Assembly (NCBI GenBank): GCA_017307755.1
Contig: JAFKGQ010000008.1
Location: 186,001-250,000 of the forward strand
Origin: Chitinophagaceae bacterium
Lineage (GTDB): Bacteria > Bacteroidota > Bacteroidia > Chitinophagales > Chitinophagaceae
Direction of reading: 5' to 3'
Length of the DNA: 64,000 nt
Part shown: positions 15,998 to 24,261 of the stretch, one piece after another
Numbering within the stretch: position 1 is the first letter of the stretch
How the letters are laid out: every line of letters starts with the position of its first letter
Made by a program: the position numbers and the translations under genes
The notes under the pieces: generated by a model
What the model was told of the DNA's origin: nothing
Seen by the model: the letters and a program-made list of their open reading frames with translations, nothing else
Database searches by the model: none

Positions 15998-17896
15998 ATG
16001 AATTGCGGAATTGCCTCCAGAACCAATCCAGCCTATCTTCCTTTTTTATCTTTAATGCAATTATTTTATCGTCTCTTTACAAAGATAGGCAAATATTTTA
16101 GGGAAATGCAACTAATTAGTCATAAAAATACTGCGCTAACAATTTGCCAACGGTTCTTTATTGAAAAGTCGTTGGAATTGCTATATCTCGGAAGCATTGA
16201 TTCTTATAGGGTAAGATTAAACAATCCCAAATCAGCTTTGATAGAGCTTAAATATTGTTTGGAAGAATTCGATGCAGGCAGGATCAAACATTTTCAAACA
16301 ATTAAATCTAAGGATAAAAACAAAAAAGCCATCATCGATGAGGCGCTTATGTTGTTGGCTAGCGATCCAAATTATCTTATCTTTCAGTCGATTTCTTCAA
16401 AGTACCTGAAGCATCTCCTCGATGTCACTACTGAACAGGATTATAAGAAAATAATCTCCGCAATAGAACTTCTTCTTGAAGAGAATGCGTCTTATCTCTC
16501 TTCAGTAATAGATGGCATTGAGACTTTAATCACCTCAAATAATCCAGGTTTTTTAGAATTATCAAAAATTGACAAATCGCTAAATATATTATTTAGTGAA
16601 CTGATACACATGGGTTTCTCAAAAGGCTTCTTATACAAACTGGTATATGGTATTTTTGTAAACTCATTAGGGATGAGTAGATCATTCAACGATCATTTCA
16701 CTAATTTTAAAACAAGAATACTACTACCGAAAAGCCAATATCAAGTAGTGTTCAGAATTGATACAACCCCAAAGGTTTATCACTCTATCTCGACTATCAA
16801 TAATCCAATACTGACATTATCTGACAATATAAACGATATTCAACTTAACGGCAGGCAACACTCAGAATTGGTTGCATTCAATTCTCCTGCAAAGGCTCGA
16901 AAATTTATCAGATGTACAATAACTGCAACGGATTTTCTGGCTGCATTAAAAAAGGCAAGAAGTATTCTATCCGAGTACCTTGATGTTATCAATTTAGGGC
17001 TATCCGACGAGTTTTTGCACATCCATCAGCGCGCATTGGTCATAGACAATCGGTCACCCCAGCAAGCAGCTTTTCAAAATAATGTAAATATTCTGGATGG
17101 TAAATACCGTGCTGAGAAAGCGCACTATGCAGAGTTCACTTTAAAACTTCCTGCAATATTAAATAACCAATTGGTTCAGCATGACTCTAAAGAAAAGATC
17201 AAGTCGGCTATTAGATATCTTAGGCTTGGACAGCAGTCTACTGAAGTAGAGCATAAATTTATTAATTATTGGATCGGATTGGAATACCTCTTCTCGAATT
17301 ATGAAAGCCAAAGTACTATCCATCGGATAAAAGACCATTTTATCAATTCGCATGCCTTGGCATATGTAAAGAGAAATGCATTTAGTTTCAAAAGCACGTT
17401 TGAGCAGATCAGCAGTCATGATCAGACTAAAATCCCTTCTTATACGCGAATAAACTCCTCATGCCTGGGGGCGGAAAATTTTTATCTGGAAATCTCTACG
17501 CAGCTATTGAATGATTATCCTCTGCTGGCCTTCAGAGCAATGGAATTACATCAATGGTTCTTTATTGCAGGCAAGCAACCTAATGCAGTAAACTATATAA
17601 AAAAGCACAGGGAGAATTTAGAAATGCATTTTACAAGAATATACCGGCTTCGAAACGAGATCATCCATGATGCCGCGACAAATACCAATAGTGAGTTAAT
17701 AGCATCCAACTTAAGATATTATCTTACTTTTATCCTAAATGAACTGATAGACTTCTTGTCCAAAAATCCAACAAAAAAAATATCCATTGAAGACTATTTC
17801 ATTCTAAATGAAATTGAGCTGGGAAATATTGAAAACAATGGCTATCCGCTGAATCAACTATTGGACGTCGATTGCTCAATAGGTTTTATCTCCTAG
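15998..17896 (+). CDS. AT-rich large protein with C-terminal Apea-like HEPN domain
   Basis: This 632-aa protein may start at ATG 15998 or at in-frame ATGs 16055 or 16106; the first 36 residues look poorly conserved. The C-terminal third (about 400-600) resembles an Apea-type HEPN domain. FINYWIGLEYLF is an early helix, and YRLRNEIIHDA holds the R-N-x3-H motif (Arg552, Asn553, His557) of HEPN ribonucleases. The N-terminal 400 residues are unrecognised and largely helical. No signal peptide is seen, so the protein is cytoplasmic. The gene is strongly AT-rich compared with both neighbours and is followed by an AT-rich tail up to 18000, which suggests horizontal transfer. Single-gene HEPN proteins of this kind are often anti-phage or abortive-infection proteins; that role is inference. 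No antitoxin partner is adjacent. Confidence 0.72.
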   Translation: MNCGIASRTNPAYLPFLSLMQLFYRLFTKIGKYFREMQLISHKNTALTICQRFFIEKSLELLYLGSIDSYRVRLNNPKSALIELKYCLEEFDAGRIKHFQTIKSKDKNKKAIIDEALMLLASDPNYLIFQSISSKYLKHLLDVTTEQDYKKIISAIELLLEENASYLSSVIDGIETLITSNNPGFLELSKIDKSLNILFSELIHMGFSKGFLYKLVYGIFVNSLGMSRSFNDHFTNFKTRILLPKSQYQVVFRIDTTPKVYHSISTINNPILTLSDNINDIQLNGRQHSELVAFNSPAKARKFIRCTITATDFLAALKKARSILSEYLDVINLGLSDEFLHIHQRALVIDNRSPQQAAFQNNVNILDGKYRAEKAHYAEFTLKLPAILNNQLVQHDSKEKIKSAIRYLRLGQQSTEVEHKFINYWIGLEYLFSNYESQSTIHRIKDHFINSHALAYVKRNAFSFKSTFEQISSHDQTKIPSYTRINSSCLGAENFYLEISTQLLNDYPLLAFRAMELHQWFFIAGKQPNAVNYIKKHRENLEMHFTRIYRLRNEIIHDAATNTNSELIASNLRYYLTFILNELIDFLSKNPTKKISIEDYFILNEIELGNIENNGYPLNQLLDVDCSIGFIS

Positions 17897-18031
17897 TTCT
17901 TTTTACTTTCTTGACGCTTATACTTTTACAGCTAATTAATTATCAAATATTATACTTCATTATATTTATTTTAGCATTTCTTTCAGCAATTTGGCACTCT
18001 TTTGGGAGGTATAAAGGCAAACACTGAACCC

Positions 18032-18514
18032 ATGAGAAAGCTAACTCTTCCATTATTCTTAATTTGTATCGCATCCCTTTTTTCCATCAACAGTCGCGCA
18101 CAGGTAAATGTCAGTATCAATATAGGTACTCAGCCAAACTGGGGCCCTACAGGATACGAACGGGTTGATTATTATTATATGCCGGACATCGAGACATATT
18201 ATTATGTCCCGCGACACCAGTTTATTTACCTGGAGGCCGGAAGATGGGTGTTTGCGGCGTCCCTGCCCGCAAGATGCGCATCTTATGATCTGTATCGCGG
18301 ATACAAAGTAGTGATCAATGACCCCAGACCGTATATGCACCATGATGTTTATAGGGCGAGATACGTCACCTACAGACAATGTTACGACCGCCAGCCGTTG
18401 TTACGGGACTGCCGCAGGGACGATGACGATGACCAGGGTCACGGACGTGGCCGTGGACATGCCTATGGACATTATAAAAAGCACGGGCACGGACATGATA
18501 AGGATGATGATTAA
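18032..18514 (+). CDS. Small secreted protein with Asp-rich and His/Gly-rich tail
   Basis: Starting at ATG 18032 (an in-frame TTG lies at 18002) the product is 160 aa with a clear signal peptide (MRKLTLPLFLICIASLFSINSRAQ). The core is Tyr-rich (YYYMPDIETYYYVPRHQFIYL, then GRWVFAASLPARC and YDLYRGYKVVINDPRPY). I recognise this as a common secreted family of unknown function in Bacteroidota. The last 35 residues are a polyaspartate run followed by a HGHGRGRGH-type segment and a KHGHGHDKDDD end, a likely metal-binding tail. It is the only gene on this strand before the convergent PhzF gene, and their stop codons overlap by 4 bp. Confidence 0.75.
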   Translation: MRKLTLPLFLICIASLFSINSRAQVNVSINIGTQPNWGPTGYERVDYYYMPDIETYYYVPRHQFIYLEAGRWVFAASLPARCASYDLYRGYKVVINDPRPYMHHDVYRARYVTYRQCYDRQPLLRDCRRDDDDDQGHGRGRGHAYGHYKKHGHGHDKDDD

Positions 18515-19365
18515 TCGATCATCATCCCCCAGGCGATCTTACACACACTCCCTTTTACTATTACATCCATCGCCCCCTCGGGAGAGTCCGTCAGCTGTAC
18601 ATACAGCCTGCTATTCCTCCCAAGGTTCTCCCCTTGCCGGATCTCAATGACCGTCCCCGCCTTCTCCAGGCCATGCGCTACAAGAAAAGCCCCCGACGGA
18701 CCGGCCAGACTGCCCGTTGCAATATCCTCCACCGAACCGTCATTATTACCCGTTCTTATACTGCGCGTCGCAATATCCAGCAGCCCGATGAATTGTGCGC
18801 CGAATGGCTGCAGCTTTTTCTCCAGACCTGGAGCGCCGACACGCGCCCGGAACTTATTCTCCCGAAACGGAACGATCAGATACGGCAGCCCCGTCGATAC
18901 AACGGTCGGCCATAGTCCCGGATATAGATCCTCCGGCGACGCGCCGATGTAACTCAGGATCGCAGCGCTCTCGTCAGCATTCAACACCTTTCCAAATACA
19001 GCCTGCCCCTGGTTCATCACAGCATCATAGCCGTATTCCTTCTTTTCCGTAGTGACCGTCACGGTCTTTTTATTCAGCCGGAATACCCAATCGGCCCGTC
19101 TCTCCGAACCCGAAAGATCATGCAAGGTGGCCGCCGCTCCTAAAACAGGATGACCGGCAAAATCCAGCTCCTCCTCACAAGTGAAGATCCTGGCCCGGAC
19201 AACATTTCCATCGATCTCCTGTAAAAAGATACTCTCAAACTGTCGCATCTCCTGGGTGAGCACCTGCATCACCGGCGTGTTAAGACCGGCAGCTTCCGTA
19301 AATACGATCAATCCATTTCCGGCAAATGGCTCCGGAGAAAATACATCGACATGGTAATATTTCAT
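18511..19365 (-). CDS. PhzF-family isomerase/epimerase
   Basis: The product is 284 aa from ATG 19365 (MKYYHVDVFS); a TTG two codons upstream is less likely. It matches the PhzF family: FAGNGLIVF near the N-terminus, the catalytic Glu in MRQFESIFLQ (about residue 44), CEEELDFAGHPVLGAA, and the second half-domain with VEDIATGSLAGPSGAFL. Members catalyse proton shifts or isomerisation on small carbocyclic or amino-acid-like substrates; the founding enzyme acts in phenazine synthesis. The specific substrate here is unknown. It lies 11 bp downstream of the RidA gene in the same operon, and both are divergent from a MocR regulator. Confidence 0.92.
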   Translation of the reverse strand: MKYYHVDVFSPEPFAGNGLIVFTEAAGLNTPVMQVLTQEMRQFESIFLQEIDGNVVRARIFTCEEELDFAGHPVLGAAATLHDLSGSERRADWVFRLNKKTVTVTTEKKEYGYDAVMNQGQAVFGKVLNADESAAILSYIGASPEDLYPGLWPTVVSTGLPYLIVPFRENKFRARVGAPGLEKKLQPFGAQFIGLLDIATRSIRTGNNDGSVEDIATGSLAGPSGAFLVAHGLEKAGTVIEIRQGENLGRNSRLYVQLTDSPEGAMDVIVKGSVCKIAWGMMID

Positions 19366-19376
19366 ACTCAACTATT

Positions 19377-19736
19377 TTATGACAATGATGCAATGGCGCT
19401 GATCTCGATCTTGGCATGCATGGCCAGCTCCTTCACAGCAATACAGACCCTCGTTGGAAACCCATCCCGGAAGAATTCGCTATACACTTTATTCATCTCT
19501 CCATAGCTCGCCATATCCGTAAGATAGATCGTTACGTTCACCAGGTGGCTGTAGCCTAGCCCATGCCCCTGCAGCACCCGGCCTATATTTTCCATCACAT
19601 GCCTAACCTCCTGTCCGAATTCCGTCTCCACCCCTATCTGTCCTGAAATAAACAATAGATGGCCTGCCTTTTTCGCCTCGGCAAAAGGCAACGCCCCGGC
19701 AGCCGCAGCTTGCCCGATAGTTGTTTGATCATTCAT
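19377..19736 (-). CDS. RidA/YjgF-family protein (enamine/imine deaminase)
   Basis: This 119-aa protein is full length for the family. It shows HLLFISGQIG, VMENIGRVLQGHGLG, VNVTIYLTDM and FPTRVCIAVKEL; the Arg in PTRVC is the conserved residue that binds the substrate carboxylate in RidA. RidA proteins hydrolyse reactive enamine/imine intermediates released by PLP enzymes. It precedes phzF by 11 bp and faces a MocR/aminotransferase regulator gene across an 88-bp gap. The three genes therefore form a plausible unit around a PLP- or amino-acid-derived metabolite. Confidence 0.93.
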   Translation of the reverse strand: MNDQTTIGQAAAAGALPFAEAKKAGHLLFISGQIGVETEFGQEVRHVMENIGRVLQGHGLGYSHLVNVTIYLTDMASYGEMNKVYSEFFRDGFPTRVCIAVKELAMHAKIEISAIASLS

Positions 19737-19780
19737 AGTAACTATTATTTTTCTGCATCAAAATTGACTATTTTTGACGA

Positions 19781-19822
19781 ACTATAACAGATACAGATTT
19801 TGTATATTTTACTGTAACAGAT
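19781..19822 (+). promoter_or_regulatory. Candidate MocR operator: two 12-mers 30 bp apart
   Basis: ACTATAACAGAT at 19781-19792 and ACTGTAACAGAT at 19811-19822 match at 11 of 12 positions. They are exactly 30 bp apart, about three helical turns, on the same strand. They lie in the 88-bp gap between the divergent RidA and MocR genes. MocR regulators typically bind paired direct repeats between themselves and a divergent target. The second copy ends 2 bp before the MocR ATG, so autorepression is likely. Confidence 0.65.
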
Positions 19823-19824
19823 TT

Positions 19825-21240
19825 ATGCAGACACCCATCTATCTTCAGCTCGCCGCAAAACTCGCCGCGATGATCAACAAAGGCACCTACCCGCCCGGAG
19901 AAAAGCTTCCTTCCCTTCGAAAGATCCACCAGGAACAAGGCATCAGCATCGGGACGGTACTGCAAGCCTTCCAACATTTACAGGACATCGGTCTTATCGT
20001 CTCCCGCGAAAAATCCGGCTACTTTGTCAATCATAAGCCGGCCCATACCCTGCCTGTGCCACAGATCATCCCTTCTTCGCTGTCGGAACAAACGATACAT
20101 ATCGACACGCTCCTGCGCAAACTAAAAAAGCCCTCTTCGGGAAATAATTTTGTTTCTTTCTCCACCGCCCTTCCGGACCATCGTCTGCTGCCCTTTAATA
20201 CCATAAAACGGGTGATCCAGCAGATATCCCGCGATGCCAGCGGCAGCTACCTGGAACTGGAGGACGCAAAGGGATATCAGCCACTGAGAGAAGCCATCGC
20301 AAGAAGGTCCCTGGCATGGGGCGCCGCATTACATACGGACGATGTCATCATTACAAATGGAGCTACAGAAGCATTAAACCTCTGTTTAAAGGCCGTGACA
20401 AAACCCGGCGATACCGTGCTGATACAAGAACCTTGCTTTTATGGGGTCATGCAGTGTCTGGAATTCCTGGACTTAAAGGCCGTCACCATACCCTGCTACT
20501 CCGGTACAGGCATCGAGGTGGGCGATCTGCAGACGGCTTGCGAAAAATATACGATCAAGGCTTGTCTCCTTGTCAGCAATTTTAACAACCCCACAGGCGC
20601 TACCCTTAGCAGCGATAAAAAAAGAAGCCTCGCCGTCTTTGCCAATAAAAATAAATTGCCCATCATCGAAGATGACCTGTATGGCGACCTCTATCACGAA
20701 GGCAGCCGCCCTGACAATATAAAGACCTATGATAAGAATGGGTGGGTGCAGTTATGCAATTCATTTAGCAAATCCCTGTTTCCCGGCGCACGCCTCGGCT
20801 GGTGCGCACCAGGTAGATGGAGCTACGAGGTCGCCCGTTACAAGTCCATGAGCACGGCCGGCACGAACAGTCTGCTACAAAAAGTGTTGTACGAGCTGTT
20901 ACACACAGGTGCATATGACAGGCACCTGCAACGATTCAGACAACAACTGTATGCAAATATGGTTCGCACCAGCCGGCTGATAGAGCGACATTTCCCCGAA
21001 GGGACAAAGCTTACCCGGCCAGGTGGAGGCGTCGTGCTGTGGATAGAGCTGCCGCGACGGATCAATGCAGCACATTTGCAGGATGTCGCCTTTGAACAAG
21101 GCGTCGGCATCGCACCCGGAGAGATATTTTCAGCAAAGGCAGGCTATAAGAACTACATTCGCATCAGCTATTGTACGACGTGGAACTTAAAGACAGAAAA
21201 GGCGCTGGAGAAATTAGGAAGGATATGTAAATCTATTTAG
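19825..21240 (+). CDS. MocR-family regulator: GntR DNA-binding domain fused to aminotransferase-like domain
   Basis: From ATG 19825 (MQTPIYLQLAAKLAAMI) the protein is 471 aa, the usual MocR length. A TTG-started extension of 17 codons would cover the operator repeats and is rejected. Residues 1-70 are a GntR winged helix (GEKLPSLRKIHQEQGISIGT). Residues about 100-470 are a class I/II aminotransferase fold with NGATEALNLCLKA, NFNNPTGATLS, IIEDDLYGDLY and the PLP Lys in SFSKSLFPGARLGW (Lys316). It probably senses PLP or an amino-acid-like effector and controls ridA-phzF. An actual aminotransferase activity cannot be excluded. Confidence 0.93.
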   Translation: MQTPIYLQLAAKLAAMINKGTYPPGEKLPSLRKIHQEQGISIGTVLQAFQHLQDIGLIVSREKSGYFVNHKPAHTLPVPQIIPSSLSEQTIHIDTLLRKLKKPSSGNNFVSFSTALPDHRLLPFNTIKRVIQQISRDASGSYLELEDAKGYQPLREAIARRSLAWGAALHTDDVIITNGATEALNLCLKAVTKPGDTVLIQEPCFYGVMQCLEFLDLKAVTIPCYSGTGIEVGDLQTACEKYTIKACLLVSNFNNPTGATLSSDKKRSLAVFANKNKLPIIEDDLYGDLYHEGSRPDNIKTYDKNGWVQLCNSFSKSLFPGARLGWCAPGRWSYEVARYKSMSTAGTNSLLQKVLYELLHTGAYDRHLQRFRQQLYANMVRTSRLIERHFPEGTKLTRPGGGVVLWIELPRRINAAHLQDVAFEQGVGIAPGEIFSAKAGYKNYIRISYCTTWNLKTEKALEKLGRICKSI

Positions 21241-21425
21241 CCTTAAACCTCGTTGCACCATTGATCCAGGGAAAACTTTCCGGCCATCCAGCCGGCCCGC
21301 CGCCTATCCCAGCCTCCCAAAAAAACCTTTGCCACTCTTACAATCTTTCACAGGTCATTTCAGGCTGTTCACCGACATTTTTAGCCCTTTAGCCATTTTC
21401 GTCTGGACCATCAACGCGCGGCACG

Positions 21426-21433
21426 GTAAATTT
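21426..21433 (+). promoter_or_regulatory. Candidate Bacteroidota -7 element of the outer-membrane receptor gene
   Basis: TAAATTTG matches the Bacteroidota -7 consensus TAnnTTTG exactly, 20 bp before the GTG start at 21454. No convincing -33 TTG is seen at the right distance. The rest of the 21241-21453 gap holds no gene or RNA that I recognise. Confidence 0.4.
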
Positions 21434-21453
21434 GCGTCCTAAATATAATTCTA

Positions 21454-24123
21454 GTGAGAAAGCTGCTATTTATTTTGTCTTTATTGTTTTCATTGACAGG
21501 TATTGCCCAACCTCCCGCGGGACAGGGGAGTGGCGCCAAGCCGGGCGCTCCGGGCGGCCCCGGCAGACCGGGCGGCCCTGGAGGCAATGCAGGAGGCCCT
21601 CCTTCCATTGGCCGTGTGTACGGGAAGATCACAGACACCACCAGTCAGCCGATGGGCCAGGTGTCCGTACTGGTGCTGAAGTCCACAGTCGACCCCACTA
21701 CCAAGAAAAAGAAACAGGTGCTGATAAAAGGTACGGAAACAAAGGCCAATGGCGAATTTAATCTGGAAGACCTCCCCATCGCCTCACAGCTCGTATTGAA
21801 ACTATCAGCTACAGGCTATAAACCCCAGGATATTCCATTTATGATCGTCCCCGCGGCTGCCGCGGCTACACCGGGGGATCAGGGAGGTAACCCCATGGCC
21901 AATCTGCCCTCCTTTAGCAAGGACCTGGGTATCATCAAGCTCTCCACCGAAGCAAAAGAGCTGGGCGCCGTCACCGTGACGGCCAAGACACCCGCCATGC
22001 GGCTGGACATGGATAAAAAAGTGTTTAATGTCGACAGGAATATCGTCAGCGCCGGCGGTACGGCACAGGACGTCATGCGCAACGTGCCCTCCGTAAATGT
22101 GGACATCGATGGCAACGTCTCCCTGCGTGGGGCAGCGCCCACCATCTTTGTCGACGGACGCCCCACCACTCTTTCCCTCGACCAGATACCCGCCGACGCC
22201 ATCGAAAGCGTGGAAGTGATGACCAACCCTTCCGCCAAGTACGACGCTTCAGGCGGCGGCTCCGGCATCATCAACATTATATTGAAGAAAAATCGCAAGC
22301 AGGGTTACAACGGTTCTATCTCCGCAGGTATCGATTCCCGCGGCGGTCCCAACGCACTGGTAGGCCTCAATGCACGTCAGGGAAAAGTAAACCTGAGCCT
22401 CAATGGCATGTACCAGGGCTTTCGTGGAAAAACCATCGGGAATACCGATCGCCACACTTATCTGTATGACACCGCCACGCATAGCCAGGACACCACGCGT
22501 CTCTTACAGTCCGACCTGCAGCGCAACATAGGTCACTTCCTGTTCGGCCAGGTAGGCCTCGATTACTTCATCACCAACAAGACAACTGTCTCTGCCTCTT
22601 ATATCAAGGTGCATGGTAATTTTAGCCCCACAGATGTGTCAAATATCCAGACCGACAGCATTTCAAAAGGCATCGGCCCCATCTATTCCCTCCGCAGATC
22701 AAATTCTGACAGGGAATTCGATGTCAACGGCGCCCAGGTGGGGATGAAACACCTCTTTGCAAAAGAAGGCCACCAGATCACCGCGGACGGATCCTGGTTT
22801 GGTGTGACCTCTCATTCATCCTCTCTTTATACAACAGATTATTACACCGGCGCTCCCGGAACACCGGTGAGCTATACGACCCGGCAGCAGGTGGTCGGCA
22901 CCGCCGATCCAAATTTCTACACCTTCCAGACGGACTATACAAATCCCATCGGTAAGGTCAAGCTGGAAGCCGGATTGAGGGCCGCATTCCAGAAACTGGA
23001 AAACTACAACGACACCTATATCATAGACGAGACAGGTCACGCTACATTGACTCCTTACGGAACAAGTAATTACAAAAGCACCAGCAGGGTCTATGCAGCC
23101 TATGTCACCGTCTCCAGCACCATCGGCAGCCTGAGTTACTCCCTGGGTCTGCGCGGTGAAAGCTCCAATTACTCGGGCGATCTGCTAAACACAGGACAGC
23201 ATTTCCATAACAACTATCCTGTCAGTATCTTCCCCTCCGTGTTCCTTAGCAAAAAACTAAAACACGAACAGGAATTGCAGTTCAGCGCTACCCGCAAGAT
23301 CAACCGTCCGGGCTTCTTCCAGTTGATACCCTACACCGATTATTCGGACACGCTGAATATCACCCGTGGTAACCCCAACCTCGTACCGGAATTTACAAAC
23401 TCCTTCGAGCTGTCGTACATGAAGACCTTTGCGCACAGCAACACCCTGTTGATCTCCGGATACTATAAATACACGTCCGATCTGATGACACGCTACCAGG
23501 ACAGCGGTGTAAACCCGATCGGTAAACCCATATTGATCAACACTTATGAAAATGCCAGCAGTGCATACACCGTAGGCGGTGAGATCACAACCACGGATAA
23601 CATCACAAAATGGTGGGACATCACTGCGAATTTCAATGTTTACAACTCGCATATCAACACCAACAATCTGAAACAGCCGTCCCAGGACGCCCTCTGGAGC
23701 TGGTTTGGCAAATTCAACAGCAATTTCAAACTACCGGCTAATTTCAGCATCCAAACGACCTTTATCTATCAGTCGAAGACCAATATCCCGGCCAATCAGC
23801 AGCAGAACCAGTTCGGACCTCCGGGCAGCACTACACAAAGCGCCTCCCAGGGGTACATCAAGGCATTCTATGGTGTCGATATGGCCATCAAGAAATCCTT
23901 CTTAAAGAACAATGCTGCCAGCATCACCCTGAGCATGAGCGATATTTTCCGTACCCGTTGGTCCAAGCAATACAGCCACAGCCAATTCTTCTCACAGCAA
24001 TATGACAGGCTGAAGGACCCGCAGCTCTTCAGGGCTGTGTTTGCCTACAGATTCGGAAAAATGGACTTGAATTTATTCAAACGGAAAAATATGAACCAGC
24101 AGGGTCCGCCCCCAATGAACTAG
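21454..24123 (+). CDS. TonB-dependent outer-membrane beta-barrel protein with collagen-like Gly/Pro leader
   Basis: This 889-aa protein starts at GTG 21454 with a signal peptide (MRKLLFILSLLFSLTGIAQ). Directly after it comes a Gly/Pro-rich collagen-like stretch (GAPGGPGRPGGPGGNAGGPP), then a carboxypeptidase-regulatory-like domain (about 50-130, GKITDTTSQPMGQVSVLV). A plug domain follows at about 175-275 (TAQDVMRNVPSVNVD, IESVEVMTNPSAKYDASGGG, GIINIILKK). The rest is an outer-membrane barrel of the OMP_b-brl_3 type, ending in FGKMDLNLFKRKN with a short Gln/Pro/Met tail. It has no SusD partner, so it may transport a small ligand such as a siderophore or peptide. It ends at a strong terminator. 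Confidence 0.9.
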   Translation: MRKLLFILSLLFSLTGIAQPPAGQGSGAKPGAPGGPGRPGGPGGNAGGPPSIGRVYGKITDTTSQPMGQVSVLVLKSTVDPTTKKKKQVLIKGTETKANGEFNLEDLPIASQLVLKLSATGYKPQDIPFMIVPAAAAATPGDQGGNPMANLPSFSKDLGIIKLSTEAKELGAVTVTAKTPAMRLDMDKKVFNVDRNIVSAGGTAQDVMRNVPSVNVDIDGNVSLRGAAPTIFVDGRPTTLSLDQIPADAIESVEVMTNPSAKYDASGGGSGIINIILKKNRKQGYNGSISAGIDSRGGPNALVGLNARQGKVNLSLNGMYQGFRGKTIGNTDRHTYLYDTATHSQDTTRLLQSDLQRNIGHFLFGQVGLDYFITNKTTVSASYIKVHGNFSPTDVSNIQTDSISKGIGPIYSLRRSNSDREFDVNGAQVGMKHLFAKEGHQITADGSWFGVTSHSSSLYTTDYYTGAPGTPVSYTTRQQVVGTADPNFYTFQTDYTNPIGKVKLEAGLRAAFQKLENYNDTYIIDETGHATLTPYGTSNYKSTSRVYAAYVTVSSTIGSLSYSLGLRGESSNYSGDLLNTGQHFHNNYPVSIFPSVFLSKKLKHEQELQFSATRKINRPGFFQLIPYTDYSDTLNITRGNPNLVPEFTNSFELSYMKTFAHSNTLLISGYYKYTSDLMTRYQDSGVNPIGKPILINTYENASSAYTVGGEITTTDNITKWWDITANFNVYNSHINTNNLKQPSQDALWSWFGKFNSNFKLPANFSIQTTFIYQSKTNIPANQQQNQFGPPGSTTQSASQGYIKAFYGVDMAIKKSFLKNNAASITLSMSDIFRTRWSKQYSHSQFFSQQYDRLKDPQLFRAVFAYRFGKMDLNLFKRKNMNQQGPPPMN

Positions 24124-24129
24124 AATAAA

Positions 24130-24161
24130 AAGGTCCCGGGTCATTTGCCCGGGATTTTTTT
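24130..24161 (+). terminator. Intrinsic terminator after the outer-membrane receptor gene
   Basis: TCCCGGG and CCCGGGA form a 7-bp perfect stem with a 7-nt loop, followed by a run of seven T residues. It lies 6 bp after the stop codon. Confidence 0.9.
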
Positions 24162-24261
24162 ACGATGAAGCAGTAGAGAATGATAAAAAAAAACGGCCTC
24201 CCATCTCAGGTTAAAATGAGGGGAAACAAGTATCAATTCCCCCGTTCTCCCGGACTCTGGT

